A stretch of 64,000 nt of DNA, taken from NCBI GenBank assembly GCA_037013495.1, contig CM072803.1, forward strand, positions 19,985,501 to 20,049,500, written 5' to 3'. The notes under the pieces were generated by a model, which saw only the letters and a list, made by a program, of their open reading frames with translations, made no database searches and was not told the DNA's origin. Each line of letters opens with the position of its first letter. Position 1 is the first letter of the stretch. Shown here in pieces: positions 38,172 to 49,441 of the stretch. The position numbers and the translations under genes are program-made. Origin of the DNA: Hippophae tibetana (Eukaryota; Streptophyta; Magnoliopsida; Rosales; Elaeagnaceae).

Positions 38172-38844
38172 ACTGCGTTCCTCAGCTGAGTTCCGAGCCA
38201 GTCATTTTTTCTAGCTGGTGTGAAGCCAAAGTTGCTGAAGGCTTGCGGTGGAGCAGCTCCTTCCTTCGTCTGATGGACACACAAGTTTGTCAAACCCTAG
38301 CCAACCACAACTTCCAGATCGAGCTTCCACCTTCAACAGAAACCGTTGGTACAACTTGTGTTCTCTAAACCTGAAAAAAAAATTCCACAGAATTTTTTTT
38401 TTTGTTTACAGGAACTGGTGAGTGTTTATGGTAACGCCATTCATTCAGTTTTTCCCTTCTATTACTTTCAGTTTTTCGTCGATCCTTGGAACTATCCTCA
38501 GGAAGTTGTTTTGCCCCATGTTTTCTTCCCAAAGCTAGAACATCTTTTGAGAATTTGCTTCAACTTTGTTTTTGTTTTCGTTTTACAGAATTGCAAAGCT
38601 GAAGAATAGTGCAGTTTCTCCACAGAAGCAGCTTGTTTTACAGAATTGCAAAGCTGAAGAATAGTGCAGTTTCTCCACAGAAGCAGCTAGAATGACTACC
38701 CAAAATTCCAGCCAAATAGGCAGCCAAATATTCACAGATTATCACAATCTATTGAGTATATCACACCAAATCAGCCAAAGGAGAACAAATCAATGTAGCA
38801 GGTAACTTATTCTTTCATTAGGATAACCAGTAACTCTGCTCTGA
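38172..38844. other. Unidentified leader sequence of young copia element
   Basis: Lies between the HSP90 piece and the primer site. It has intron-like pyrimidine runs ending in TTTACAG (near 38412 and 38588), so a second captured host segment is possible, but I recognise no protein. It includes a 53/54-base tandem duplication (about 38580-38687). Confidence 0.4.
38580..38687. repeat. Tandem duplication in copia leader
   Basis: A unit starting TTTTACAGAATTGCAAAGCT and ending with CACAGAAGCAGCT occurs twice in direct succession, nearly unchanged. Confidence 0.85.
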
Positions 38845-38856
38845 GCTCTGATACCA
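38845..38856 (-). other. Primer binding site of young copia element
   Basis: The minus strand reads TGGTATCAGAGC, the complement of the 3' end of initiator Met tRNA, immediately beside the 5' LTR. Confidence 0.92.
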
Positions 38857-39062
38857 TGTCAATTTATTGTTTCTGTATTATTGTATTTCTCTGTTCTCCT
38901 TTCTCTATACACGAGTATAGTATTTGTATACTAAGAAAAAAAACAGAAAAGAAACAAATTACATTATTATTAATTTCCACTATTATTCTTGTCTGCCACA
39001 TTTGCTTGTTATCTGCCATACTTTAATTCAGTGTTGTCTGCCACACAACTCACATGCCAACA
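38857..39062 (-). repeat. 5' LTR of young copia element
   Basis: 206 bases identical to 33175-33380. Followed by the CAATG target duplication. Confidence 0.96.
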
Positions 39063-40549
39063 CAATGGTGCCTCATTCTTTGCTTCTTTAAAACCCTCTA
39101 CCTATTTTCAAATTAGTGTAGAGATATCTTTAAAAAAAATATTAAGAATAGTGTTTTGGTGGTTAAAAATGGTGAATGAAGTAATGAAATATGAATAGAA
39201 GATGGATATGTAGTTATGTGGAGGTGGAAGGGGTAAAAATGGTGGAATGGTTGCTAAATTTTTTCGCAAAAGGGGATAAAATAGGTCTAAAAATGCTAAA
39301 GTTAATTTCTAACCATTTGATTATATAAAAATCAAGGGTTGAGATGAAAGGAGATAAAATAAGCTAAAAATCAACTATGAACCAGTAGATGTACGACATG
39401 TGGCATGTAAAAGAGGCGAAACAAACGCGCGTGACACGTGGCTGGTGTAACAGATGCAGGTCGCTGACATGGCTCGTGTTTCTCTTGCACATTCAGGTAG
39501 TGCACCTAATGTCCTTTGTTGTTGTTTAAATTCAGCATTATGGATAGTATGACTAGTCTTTTTAACTTTTTTAGTACTTATGAGCAGAAAATTAAAGGAG
39601 TTGAAGCAGAAGAAGAAAAGTAATCTATTTTTTTCTTTCTAAAAATACGTACTTAGTAAATATATTATTTATAATTTCCCTAATTACTTATATTTTATCT
39701 CCTGTGATGTGAATGACCAAGTTCACTAACAATTTTAAATACCATTAAGAAGGACTCAGTTTTCACATAGATTGGATTAGTTGGACTAATTGACATACAG
39801 TAATTAAATGATCTTATTAGCTGCAAGTGTATATATATATATACTAGTCACTACCTCTCTTCTCTATCTTTCTTACTCTATCTGATCAGGAACTAACACC
39901 AATCTCTCTTTCTCCCTCAAAAACTTCCCTTTCTCTTCTGATTCAAATGAACTAATTCAGTTCTTGGACTGACAAATCTATTTCTCATTACTTATAACAC
40001 ATTTTTGCTTGATTATCAGGCTTCTTGATTGGTTTAAAACCATTTTCTCAAAGCTAATCGCTTGATTTCTTGAGGTAATTAATCTTCTGTCTTATTCATA
40101 TTACTTCATTGTCCTGTTATGCACTTATGTTCTTCTTTCTTTTTGTTAGCTATTGTCTTTCACTTTCTAGTCTCGAATATTAGTTTATTCATTTAGATTA
40201 TGTTTATTATCTGTCATTACCATATTTCTTTATTTGATATTATTATGTTTGTTCTTTGGATTTTCAAGCTTTTATATTGAATCTTCATAAAAACTATCTA
40301 GTGTTGTTCTTGGGATTTTCAAATAGATCCTCTTTTTTTATGAATTTTCAAATAGATCATCTGTTTTTATGAATTTAATTAGGAAAATACATATTCGACT
40401 GATTCATGAGCAATGTGGGAAGAGTGACTTGTCCCTTGAAACTTCTGATATAAGAAGCTAGCTTTTCATATTATATTATACAAGAACACTTGATTATAAT
40501 TACTAAGAGATTTTTCTTGCGCTTGAAGTTTTGATATCAAATTAATCAA
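39063..40549. other. Upstream region of pseudokinase 3
   Basis: Holds single copies of the family leader landmarks: TTTTCACATAGATTGGATTA near 39752, a TA-rich box near 39830, a CT-rich stretch (39840-39930) that may contain the transcript start, and TTGATATCAAATTAATCAA just before the ATG. A CACGTG lies near 39436. It is probably promoter and 5' UTR, perhaps with a leader intron. Confidence 0.5.
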
Positions 40550-42637
40550 ATGGGTGGGAAATGTTTTCGTGATCTTGAGATTGTCAAGTCTGAAGAACAA
40601 CAACAACAAGAAGAAGAACAACAACAACAACAACAAAAAGAAGTAGAAGAACAAGAACAAGAAGAACAAAAGGAACAAAAAGAACTAAAAGAAGAACAAC
40701 AGCAACAAGAAGAAGAAGAACAACAACAACAACTACAACTGGAAGAAGAAGAAGAAGAACAACAACAACAACAACAAGAACTGGAAGAAGAAGAACAACA
40801 ACAACAACAACAACAACAAGAAATGGAAGAAGAAGAAGAAGAACAGAAACAACAAGAACAAGAAGTAGAAGAAGTAGAAGAAGTAGAAGAACAAGAACAA
40901 GAAGAAGAATTTGAAATGGTGAACAAGGAATTTGGGAAGTACAGAGCAATAGAATATATAGGAGGTGGAAAATGTAGGGATGTTTATAAGTGTCTTGACA
41001 GATTGACTGGAAACATTGTGGTCTATGAGTCTCTTCCAATTGTTTGGGAACGTTGGGATGGTACAGTAGCTTTAAGTAAGATCTATTTTCGTCTTGGAAA
41101 TATCAATAAGCATCATGCTAATGTTGCAAGGTACAATCCTCTATCTCTCTCCCTTGTTCAAAATTATAATGCATTGTTGATAACTAATTAACCCTTTTTT
41201 AGTTTAGTTAATGCTGCAAAAATTAAAAAAAAAATCAGAAAATCCTTTTGATCTGTTTTGTAGGTTATAGACTAGTCATCTTTTGTTATATATGTTTCTC
41301 TGCTAGTAATATGGATATGTTGGTAGCTCAATGTGGAATGAAGAGCTTAGCAGTCTTTTGGCTCACCAAGCGTCTTTGTTATTGATGTGAATATGGGGAG
41401 ATTAATTTTCAATTTATGACTGATTAATTTAATTTTATAATAAACATTCTTCTTTTGGAATTATGGTAAAGGTATCTAGGAAAAAATACATTGTCGTCAA
41501 CACTAGGTTTGGTTTTTGAGTATCTAACGACAGATCTGAAGAAATACATTACCATTTCAAACATTTCAACAAGACCTCATGTTATAAAGGTAAAATTATT
41601 ACAATCTATAATTTATTTATATATAGTACATTTTCTCATGTAACAAAAGTATGTAAATTGATTTATTAATTACATTGTGAGTTTTTCAAGCATTATTCAA
41701 CTTTCTTTCTTTTTTTTTTAACTAAAATAAATAAATTGTTTATATATATCTGTGTAGAGGTTCATGGCACAGATACTATTAGGTGTAGCATTTTGTCACA
41801 AGTATGGCATATATCACCAAGACTTAAAACCTGAAAATTTCATGGTGGGTTTCGAAGTTGGTGGTCGAGTAAAGCTAGCTAATTTCGGATTAGCCAAGGT
41901 TTCGGATGATTATTTGTGTTATAGGGCACCTGAACTGTTGCTTGGTGTTAATATTCAATATTCTGAAGTAGCTGATATGTGGTCAATTGGCTGTATTTTT
42001 GCTGAGATGTTAACACAATCTGCACTTTTCAATGCTGAGACACCAAGGGATCAATTGATTTCCATTTTTAGGTACTTTTTAATATTCATTGCTTCTTAAC
42101 TTAACTATTAATTGTTTCTTAATATTATGGTTATGTGTTTGATTATATGAATGAAGCTTATTGGGTACTCCAACTGAAGAAACTTGGCCTGGTATTAAGC
42201 CATACTTACGAACTTCCAATATGGAAAATAGTAATTTTGAACCTCAGGTATTAATTTATTTATAAATAATTCCCTCCTTTTAAATATTGTTTTTGCTTAA
42301 AAAAAAATGATTAGTTTTATAAAGATATAGTTTGGTTATTATTCGCTGCAGAATTTGGCAACAAAATTCACTAGGCTTGATGCTTATGGTATTGATTTTC
42401 TTTCTGTAAGTTTAACTATCTCTGTGTTGAACTTGTGCTTTATGAATTTTAATTATTTTCAAATTCTTATAAATTATTTAATGTTAAATTATAGAAAAAG
42501 TTATATTTTTAAATATTGTTTTTGTAATAAATAATTAATTGAATTTTGTCCAGAGAATGCTGTGCTTGGATCCCAAAAAAAGAATTACAACTGCATATGC
42601 TCTCAGGCACGACTATTTCATAAGACCAAGACATTGA
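40550..42637 (+). CDS. CDK-like pseudokinase 3 with long Gln/Glu tract
   Basis: Six exons (40550-41130, 41472-41589, 41758-42071, 42157-42247, 42352-42405, 42554-42637) give about 413 residues, with the splice phases of genes 1 and 2. It starts MGGKCFRDLE. Residues 15-122 are almost only Gln and Glu with a few Lys, Leu and Val, coded by CAA and GAA runs; a coiled or disordered acidic tail is expected. The kinase-like domain begins near residue 128: GGGKCRDV, no VAIK Lys, no PSTAIRE, HQDLKPEN, NFGLAKVSDDYLCYRAPE with the short loop, DMWSIGCIFAEML, LLGTPTEETW. It ends in RPRH. It is more diverged from genes 1 and 2 than they are from each other. No frame break is seen. It is probably a non-catalytic binding protein; this is inference. 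Confidence 0.85.
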
Positions 42638-44554
42638 TTAACTACTAAATTGCAAGAAACTATTAGGCTCCCTTTTACACATGGAAATGTGGAATGTGTT
42701 TGTGTACTCGAATTATTGAGCTCCTTTATTAAAATATATTTTATGTGATTTTCATAACTTTTATTAAACATTGGGTTAATATGTTAATATTTTCACTATA
42801 TTTATAAAATTAAAGTATATATATGATTATATCAATATTTTCATCCATGCTATAAAGTTGGCATCATTTAAAAAAAATTAAATAATAATATTAATATAAC
42901 ATTTTTATATTATCACAATAAAAATACATAAATTATTTATTATATGTTTCAAATTATGACATTAATAAAAATAAGTGAGGACAAAATTGCTACCAAAAAA
43001 AATAAATTATCTAAAATATGCTTATTCAATTACCAAGGAGTTTCATAAATAAAATGTCAACGCTTTTAACTATATTAAACTATATTAAAAACGGTGGAGA
43101 AAATTTGATTTTAAATTATTTTTATTTTTGCTTCTATTTTAAAAATATATATCTATTATTCTTACAATAATTTTTAAATTAATAAAATATAATATTAATA
43201 TAATTATGTTAAAAAAATCAACTTGATAGAAAACGAATATATAATTAATAAGAATAATATTTTTAAAATTAATAAATAACACATCCAATGTAAGTGTGGT
43301 AATTTATTATATGAGAAATTTTTAATCGATTATGAATATAATTTATTTTAGTATATAAATAATTTAATTATTTAATATAATTTTACTTTTAATCAAGAAT
43401 ATAGTCAGGATTAATGTTTGCAGGAGACATCACGCTTAAATTTAATAGTAAAAATGAACAATTTTGATACCACTTGGATGATTATAATAAAATTTATGAA
43501 ATTTTCAATTGAATTATTATAAAATAATATGAAGAAAAAAAATCATGTTTGATGTTTTAAAAATTTAGGAATTTTATTTTTTTGAATATTATACAACAAG
43601 TGTTATATGTCAAATGTGTATTTTTATCTAATTAAAATAAAATCTCAAAACTATATAAATTAAGTTGTAACAAGATTAAATAACATACATTAATATCTAT
43701 GCATACCTATAAAAAATGAAAGAAATCAAATAACATAAATTATGATAAACATGTAAAAAATTCAAATCAAAAAGAAAAATATATACGATTAATATTACAT
43801 GGTATAAATAAAAATAAATATTTATATAATTATATGTAGTGTAATAAAAAATGGTTAAATTATATGTGAGATAAAATGCATTATTTTTTAAGAAAATACT
43901 AGAAAAACTAAACTAGTAAAATTTAAGAAAAATAATAAAATTACATCTTTAAAACTTATAATCATAAAAATAACATCTTTTATGTCAAGTTCATATATTT
44001 TTACTATTAAAAAAAGTATGACGCATCATTTCACCTTAAATGTCGTCTAATAAGATGTTGTTTAAGTTAAACTATAGTCATTTAAACTCTTTTAATATTA
44101 AATTCCGTCTAATTGAACTCATTCAATATTAATAAGATATTATTTTTGTTATTATATATAAGTTATAGGTATTATTTGTTGTAATTTTTCTAAAATTTAT
44201 GAGAATATATTAAATATTTATCAGTCTATTAGAAATCAATTAATAAAAATTAAAAATAGAAGAAAATGTAAATTAATATGTAGTATAACAAAAAGAAAGA
44301 AAAAATAATATTCAAATAATAAACTTGAGAGGGGATATTGGTGTATATTTTTATAAAATAAAGAATCATATTTATAAATATAATAAAGAAAAATCTATAT
44401 AAAAAATTTGAAAGGGACACATGCCTTTGTTAATGTTTTTAACCTTATTATTTTTGTATAACGTTAAAAAAAAATATTCATTTACATTATAAAAAAAATA
44501 AACAACAAGCATATTAGAACTAACAAAATTCTAGAAAAAATTCATAAAAATTCA
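42638..44554. other. AT-rich intergenic region
   Basis: Long AT-rich stretch after pseudokinase 3. No frame, RNA or clear element end found. Confidence 0.45.
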
Positions 44555-47500
44555 TGTGGTGATCTACGATTGGGAGTCTCTATTGGTGTAGCATTATCAT
44601 GGCTTGCTCTGTCAGCTTCATTGCTTGCGTGTCATTCACATGGTAACTTCTAATTGGTCTTACATTAAAAATTCATAAAAAATCTCAAAAAAATTTAAAA
44701 ATTATATTTTCACCTTTTTTACTAAAAAATTATATTTTAATATTTATAACCCTAAAAATACTACTTATTGATTAAAATGAGCAAATATTAATTAAAAAAT
44801 GCACTGATAACTCTATTTTCATAGAGTCATCACACCCTCAAACTTAACTTTTTGCTTGTTCTCAAATAAAGTCAAGTCTAACTAAATAAAATGATATGGA
44901 TAGTATATTCATATATATATATATATTAAGACATGCATATTTAGCGAAAACTATATCCCTCAAAATTTGTACAATTCTAGACAAAGAGGTTCACATATTC
45001 ATCAATCAATATTCCATCAATACAAGGATATGTAAGGTTTTTGAAAAATTGATTCATGTGTGTGTTACACATGATATCATCCAATGTACTCATGAAATAA
45101 ACATATATATGCATGCTAATCAATTCAATCTTAGAAAGAATCTCATAAGTCTATTTTTACATTCATTTTCACTAATATAAATATGTACTTAGTTAAAGAT
45201 CAATAAAATTTTACATACTTGTAATGTAAGGCTTAGGTAGGGGTGATATATGAAGATATTTAGTTTCTTTTCACACCTTAGTTTTCTTTTATTCATCAAT
45301 CACTTCTGAATTACAATTAAGCTTTTAACTTGATATTTTAGTGCACCCTCTTTTATCATTCTTTTCATATGCTTTTATTCCATATTTATTATATAATACC
45401 CTCAAACTTATTTTCAATTTTATTTTCTTTTTCTTTAGAGGGATAATTATGTTGTGAGTTTTGCTTCTTCTTTTTCTTTCTCTTTTTTTTATAGGGTTCA
45501 TAACATTTCGCCTCACTATAAGCATAATACATGATTGCATTTTTTTCTTTTTATACAAGCTAAAGATGCAAGGACAAAGGTGACGCTTATTGGTTAGGCA
45601 TAAAATGTGGCTTAAAGATATCAAAGGTTTTTTGTTAGGCTCAAATGGGTGACTATGGATATTAACAATGGTTAACTTGAAATGCTCAATCAATCCAAAT
45701 AAGGCCTAAATCATCTTTTTTGCTAAATACTATTTAGGATTTCACCTCAAAGTATGATAAAATAGATTCTAAAACCTGGCAGATCTTATCAACTTGCATA
45801 ACTCACTACAAATTTTCTCTCAATAAGAATACCAAATTCAATCATGAATATGTGCATAAAAAATGAATCAATTCAATCAAAACTAACAAACATATCACAT
45901 GATTAATGTAAGTATCTTAACAAGTATGTTACATTCCTTATCCTAGTCATGACAACTAATTTTTATCATTGAGTTCATATGTTTTATATCAAGTATGCAT
46001 GTATTTAGTTTCCATATATTTATCAATTTATAACTAAATCATGATTAAAAACATCCTAAAAATAATAATAAAAAATTCCCTAAAATGAAAATGCATACTA
46101 AATACTAAAGTAGAGAATGATGTTTTCTCCCCCAAACTTAAATTTCATATCGTTCTCAATATGCATATATAAATATAAAAAAACAAAAGGAAATAAAACT
46201 CCCTTAGTCTTGGCACACCACATCTATCGTTGGAACGCTCAATCTTGTTGCATCATTGCTCTCAAAATTTATTCATATACAAAACAAAAACAATAAAAAT
46301 ATAAGTAAAATAATGTTGAGTTGCCTCCCAACCAACGTCATGTTTAAAATCCTTGACTAGACGATCATATCAAGTCTTAAGGTACATCCCTATGTGTGGA
46401 TTTACTTTTGAGTTTTCCAGTTAACAATTTGAGTCTTGATTTGTTCAATAATACTTTATGTTTTGGTTTAGAAATACAATGCTCAATTCTTTTATCATGC
46501 CATATTTTTGTTCTCTTTTTGTACTTTTTTTTTTTGGAATTCTTATAAGCACCCCATGTAACTCATCTAATTTATGTATTTCTAGCATATTTTTCACCTC
46601 TCTATTAGACTCTTTCACTTGCCCACTTGACTGGGATGGTAGGATAAAGCTATAAGGTCTAACCTTAGTGGCACTTTAATAGATGGTTTGAGTATAGATT
46701 CTATCTCAAATTTTCCATAAATTCATTTGATACACACATGAGAGACATGTTCTCCAAAAAGTTCACATAGTTCACAATATCAACAATTGATTCCATACTT
46801 TTAAAGTTAAAATAGGTTTAATTATTTTCTGATGAGTTTATTTCCTTGTACTATTGCATTCTCATTATAAGATCACCCTTTTGTACATCAATGTGTTTTT
46901 TCAATTGCTAAGAATAGACGACCAAGTATGATAGGAATGTTATGGTTTTCTTCTATGTCTAGTACAATGAAACACACCATAAAGATGAACTTGTTTACTT
47001 TTACTAGCACATCTTCTACCACACCCTAAGGTCTCTTAATTGATCTATCTGTCATTTGTAATGTTATTAAAGTGTGTTTAGTTTTACCAACCCTCAATCT
47101 GTAAAAGATCGATAATAGCATAAGGTTAATGCTTGAACTTAAGTTATATAATGCCTTGTCAAAGTGGATGTTCCTAATAGTACAAGTGATGTCAAAACTA
47201 CCTGGATCCTTCAGAAATTTGGCATACGAAGGCATCAATTCAAGTGCATATACAAATGATACGTTTATGTGTAACTTCTTGAAGACATCCAAATTTTTTG
47301 AAAACTACACATGTAACTTTTTCTTTTGCAGTTTTTGAAGGAAAAGAATAATGGTTTTGTATAGGTTTCTCTTTTTTGGCCGAATTATTTTCTTTCCATT
47401 ACTTTCTTTATCTACTAATTCCTCCTCATCCTTTTTAGTTTCTAGTTCCTTCTTATCCTTTTTAGTCTCATGGTCTTTCTTATCCTTTTGAGTCTCATCT

Positions 47501-49441
47501 TTCTCTTCTAGAGTTTTACCACTCCTCAAGGCTATGGCGTTGCAATGGTCTTGACCTTCTCTTATTGGGTTTACAATTGTGTCACTTTGAAGGTTACCTT
47601 GAACCATTGGCTTAGAGCCTAGGAAATTTGCCTCATTTAAGTCTCTAAATTTTGAATTAAAGCCTTTTGAGTATAAACTTTGATATTTACTAACTGTATG
47701 AAGTCTTTCATTATCCACATTTACGCATTTGTATTGTCCTCCGTAGGTGACTTCTTCTCTTCGGGTTGTGATTGTTGAAAACCTGGTGGTGAAAATGATT
47801 GACGGCTGAATTGATTACCACTTTGATTATTGTTATTCCAAGAGAAATTGGGATGTTGTCTCCATCCTAGGTTATATGTTTTTGAGCATGGATTATTGTT
47901 TCGGTTCACATTACCTACATAAAATGCTAATTTAGGATTACCTAGACAATTATCAAACAAATGGACTCCACCACAAAACACACAAGACACCACTGAATCT
48001 TTGACCTGGTTTATACTCGTTGACAAGTTTTGAACCTTCAAAAGATTAACCAAAGATGATACTTGAGCTATAAGTGTCGTGATATCATTTACTCTATCCA
48101 TTGGCCATTGATAATTATTGCTAACCATTTTTTCAAGTAAATCATAAGCTTGATTGTAAGATTTGGCTAGCAAAGCTCTATTAGGAGATACATCAATAAT
48201 GGTTCTTATTTAAGCATTGAGACCATTGTAGAAAGTCTTCATTTGGATCCAATAAGGGATACCATGGTGAGGACACTTTCTTAACAGCTCTTTGAATTTT
48301 TCCTATGCTTCATATAAAGATTCTTCTTCATGTTATTGATAGAAGGTAATGTCATACATAAGCTTGGCATTCATTGTTGGTGGAAAGTATTTCATCAATA
48401 ATTTCTCTGTCAAATCATTCCAAGTTGTAATGAAATTAAGTGACAAAGAGTTTAGCCAAGCTCAAACACGGACTCGCAAATAATAAGGGAATAATATAAG
48501 CCTAAATGCCTCTTCGGTTATACCATTAAATTTGAATGAATCTCCAACTTCAATAAATAATCTAAGATGTAAATGAGGATCCTCTATTAATAATCCATTG
48601 AATTGTCCAACTGTTTGTAGCATTTGAAACATGTATGGCTTTAGTTCAAATAGATTATCTTAAAAGTTTAGCCTTGTAATACTTGGATTCATCCATTCCA
48701 ACGTAGGTATTACATATTCATTCATAGTTATATTCCTATCGTTCATTAAAGGAATTTGGTTGATCAAATTTAGCTAATTATTGTTTATCTATAATGGATT
48801 AGCCATTTTTCTACTTGGGGTGACAACTTGTTGTTTTCTTATAGATTTCAAAGTACGCTTAATTTTGAAATCTTAAGAAAAAACTTCTCCCTTAGAGACT
48901 TTTCTCTTATAATAGACTCAACTATGTTCTAATAACATTAAAGAATGTATCTAAATTTAAAATAAATAATTAAATAATTAAAATTATGACAAATAAATAA
49001 AGAAAAAAAAATAAGCAAATATAAATAAATAACTAAAAAAGCTAAATAATAAAAATAAAAAAATAAATTAAGAAAAATAACTAAAATAAAATAAAATAAA
49101 AAATTAATTTCTAATATTTATAATCCCCGAGAATGGTGCCAAAAACTTGATGAGACACACGAATTGTGTTTAATGAATACACAAGTATATGTATCACAAT
49201 AAGTAATATAATGATAAGAAACATATCGTTCATACATAGATTCTATTATTGGAAATTAATTTTAAAAAATAAATAAAAATCAATTTTTTTGTATTTTTAT
49301 GTTTTAAGGAAACAAAATTAAAAGAACTAAAAAAAATAAAAAATAATTAATTAAATCAAATTTGATAGCTAAGAATATATATGAATACTTAATACTCCAA
49401 TTTTTTAAATATATGAATCACTAAAATTCCACCAATATAAT

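Larger units (their letters stand above)
33175..39062 (-). mobile_element. Young Ty1/copia element carrying an HSP90 fragment
   Basis: 5888 bases, read right to left, flanked by CAATG at 33170-33174 and 39063-39067. The two 206-base LTRs are identical by direct comparison, so insertion is recent. Order on the minus strand is 5' LTR, primer site (38845-38856), long leader, gag (from about 37755, with a CGHCGNSKHTRENC zinc knuckle near 36900), protease (WILDSGATDHM, near 36660), integrase (about 36200-35700), reverse transcriptase (about 34830-34100, YVDDM), RNase H (about 33760-33500), purine tract (33381-33391) and 3' LTR. It looks nearly whole, with about one break in its main frame. The leader is unusual: it holds host HSP90 promoter and coding DNA in the opposite orientation. 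Confidence 0.95.

Noticed and set aside
38346-38609. 87-residue frame in the copia leader
   Set aside because: Phe-rich chance frame through pyrimidine runs. No homology is apparent.
40546-41039. Long minus-strand frames rich in Ser/Cys or Leu/Val opposite pseudokinase 3
   Set aside because: They are antisense shadows of the CAA/GAA repeat in exon 1, with no domain or splice support.
45325-45693. 122-residue minus-strand frame, Lys-rich
   Set aside because: Lies in the non-coding part of the gypsy fossil and is biased by T-rich sequence. No domain.
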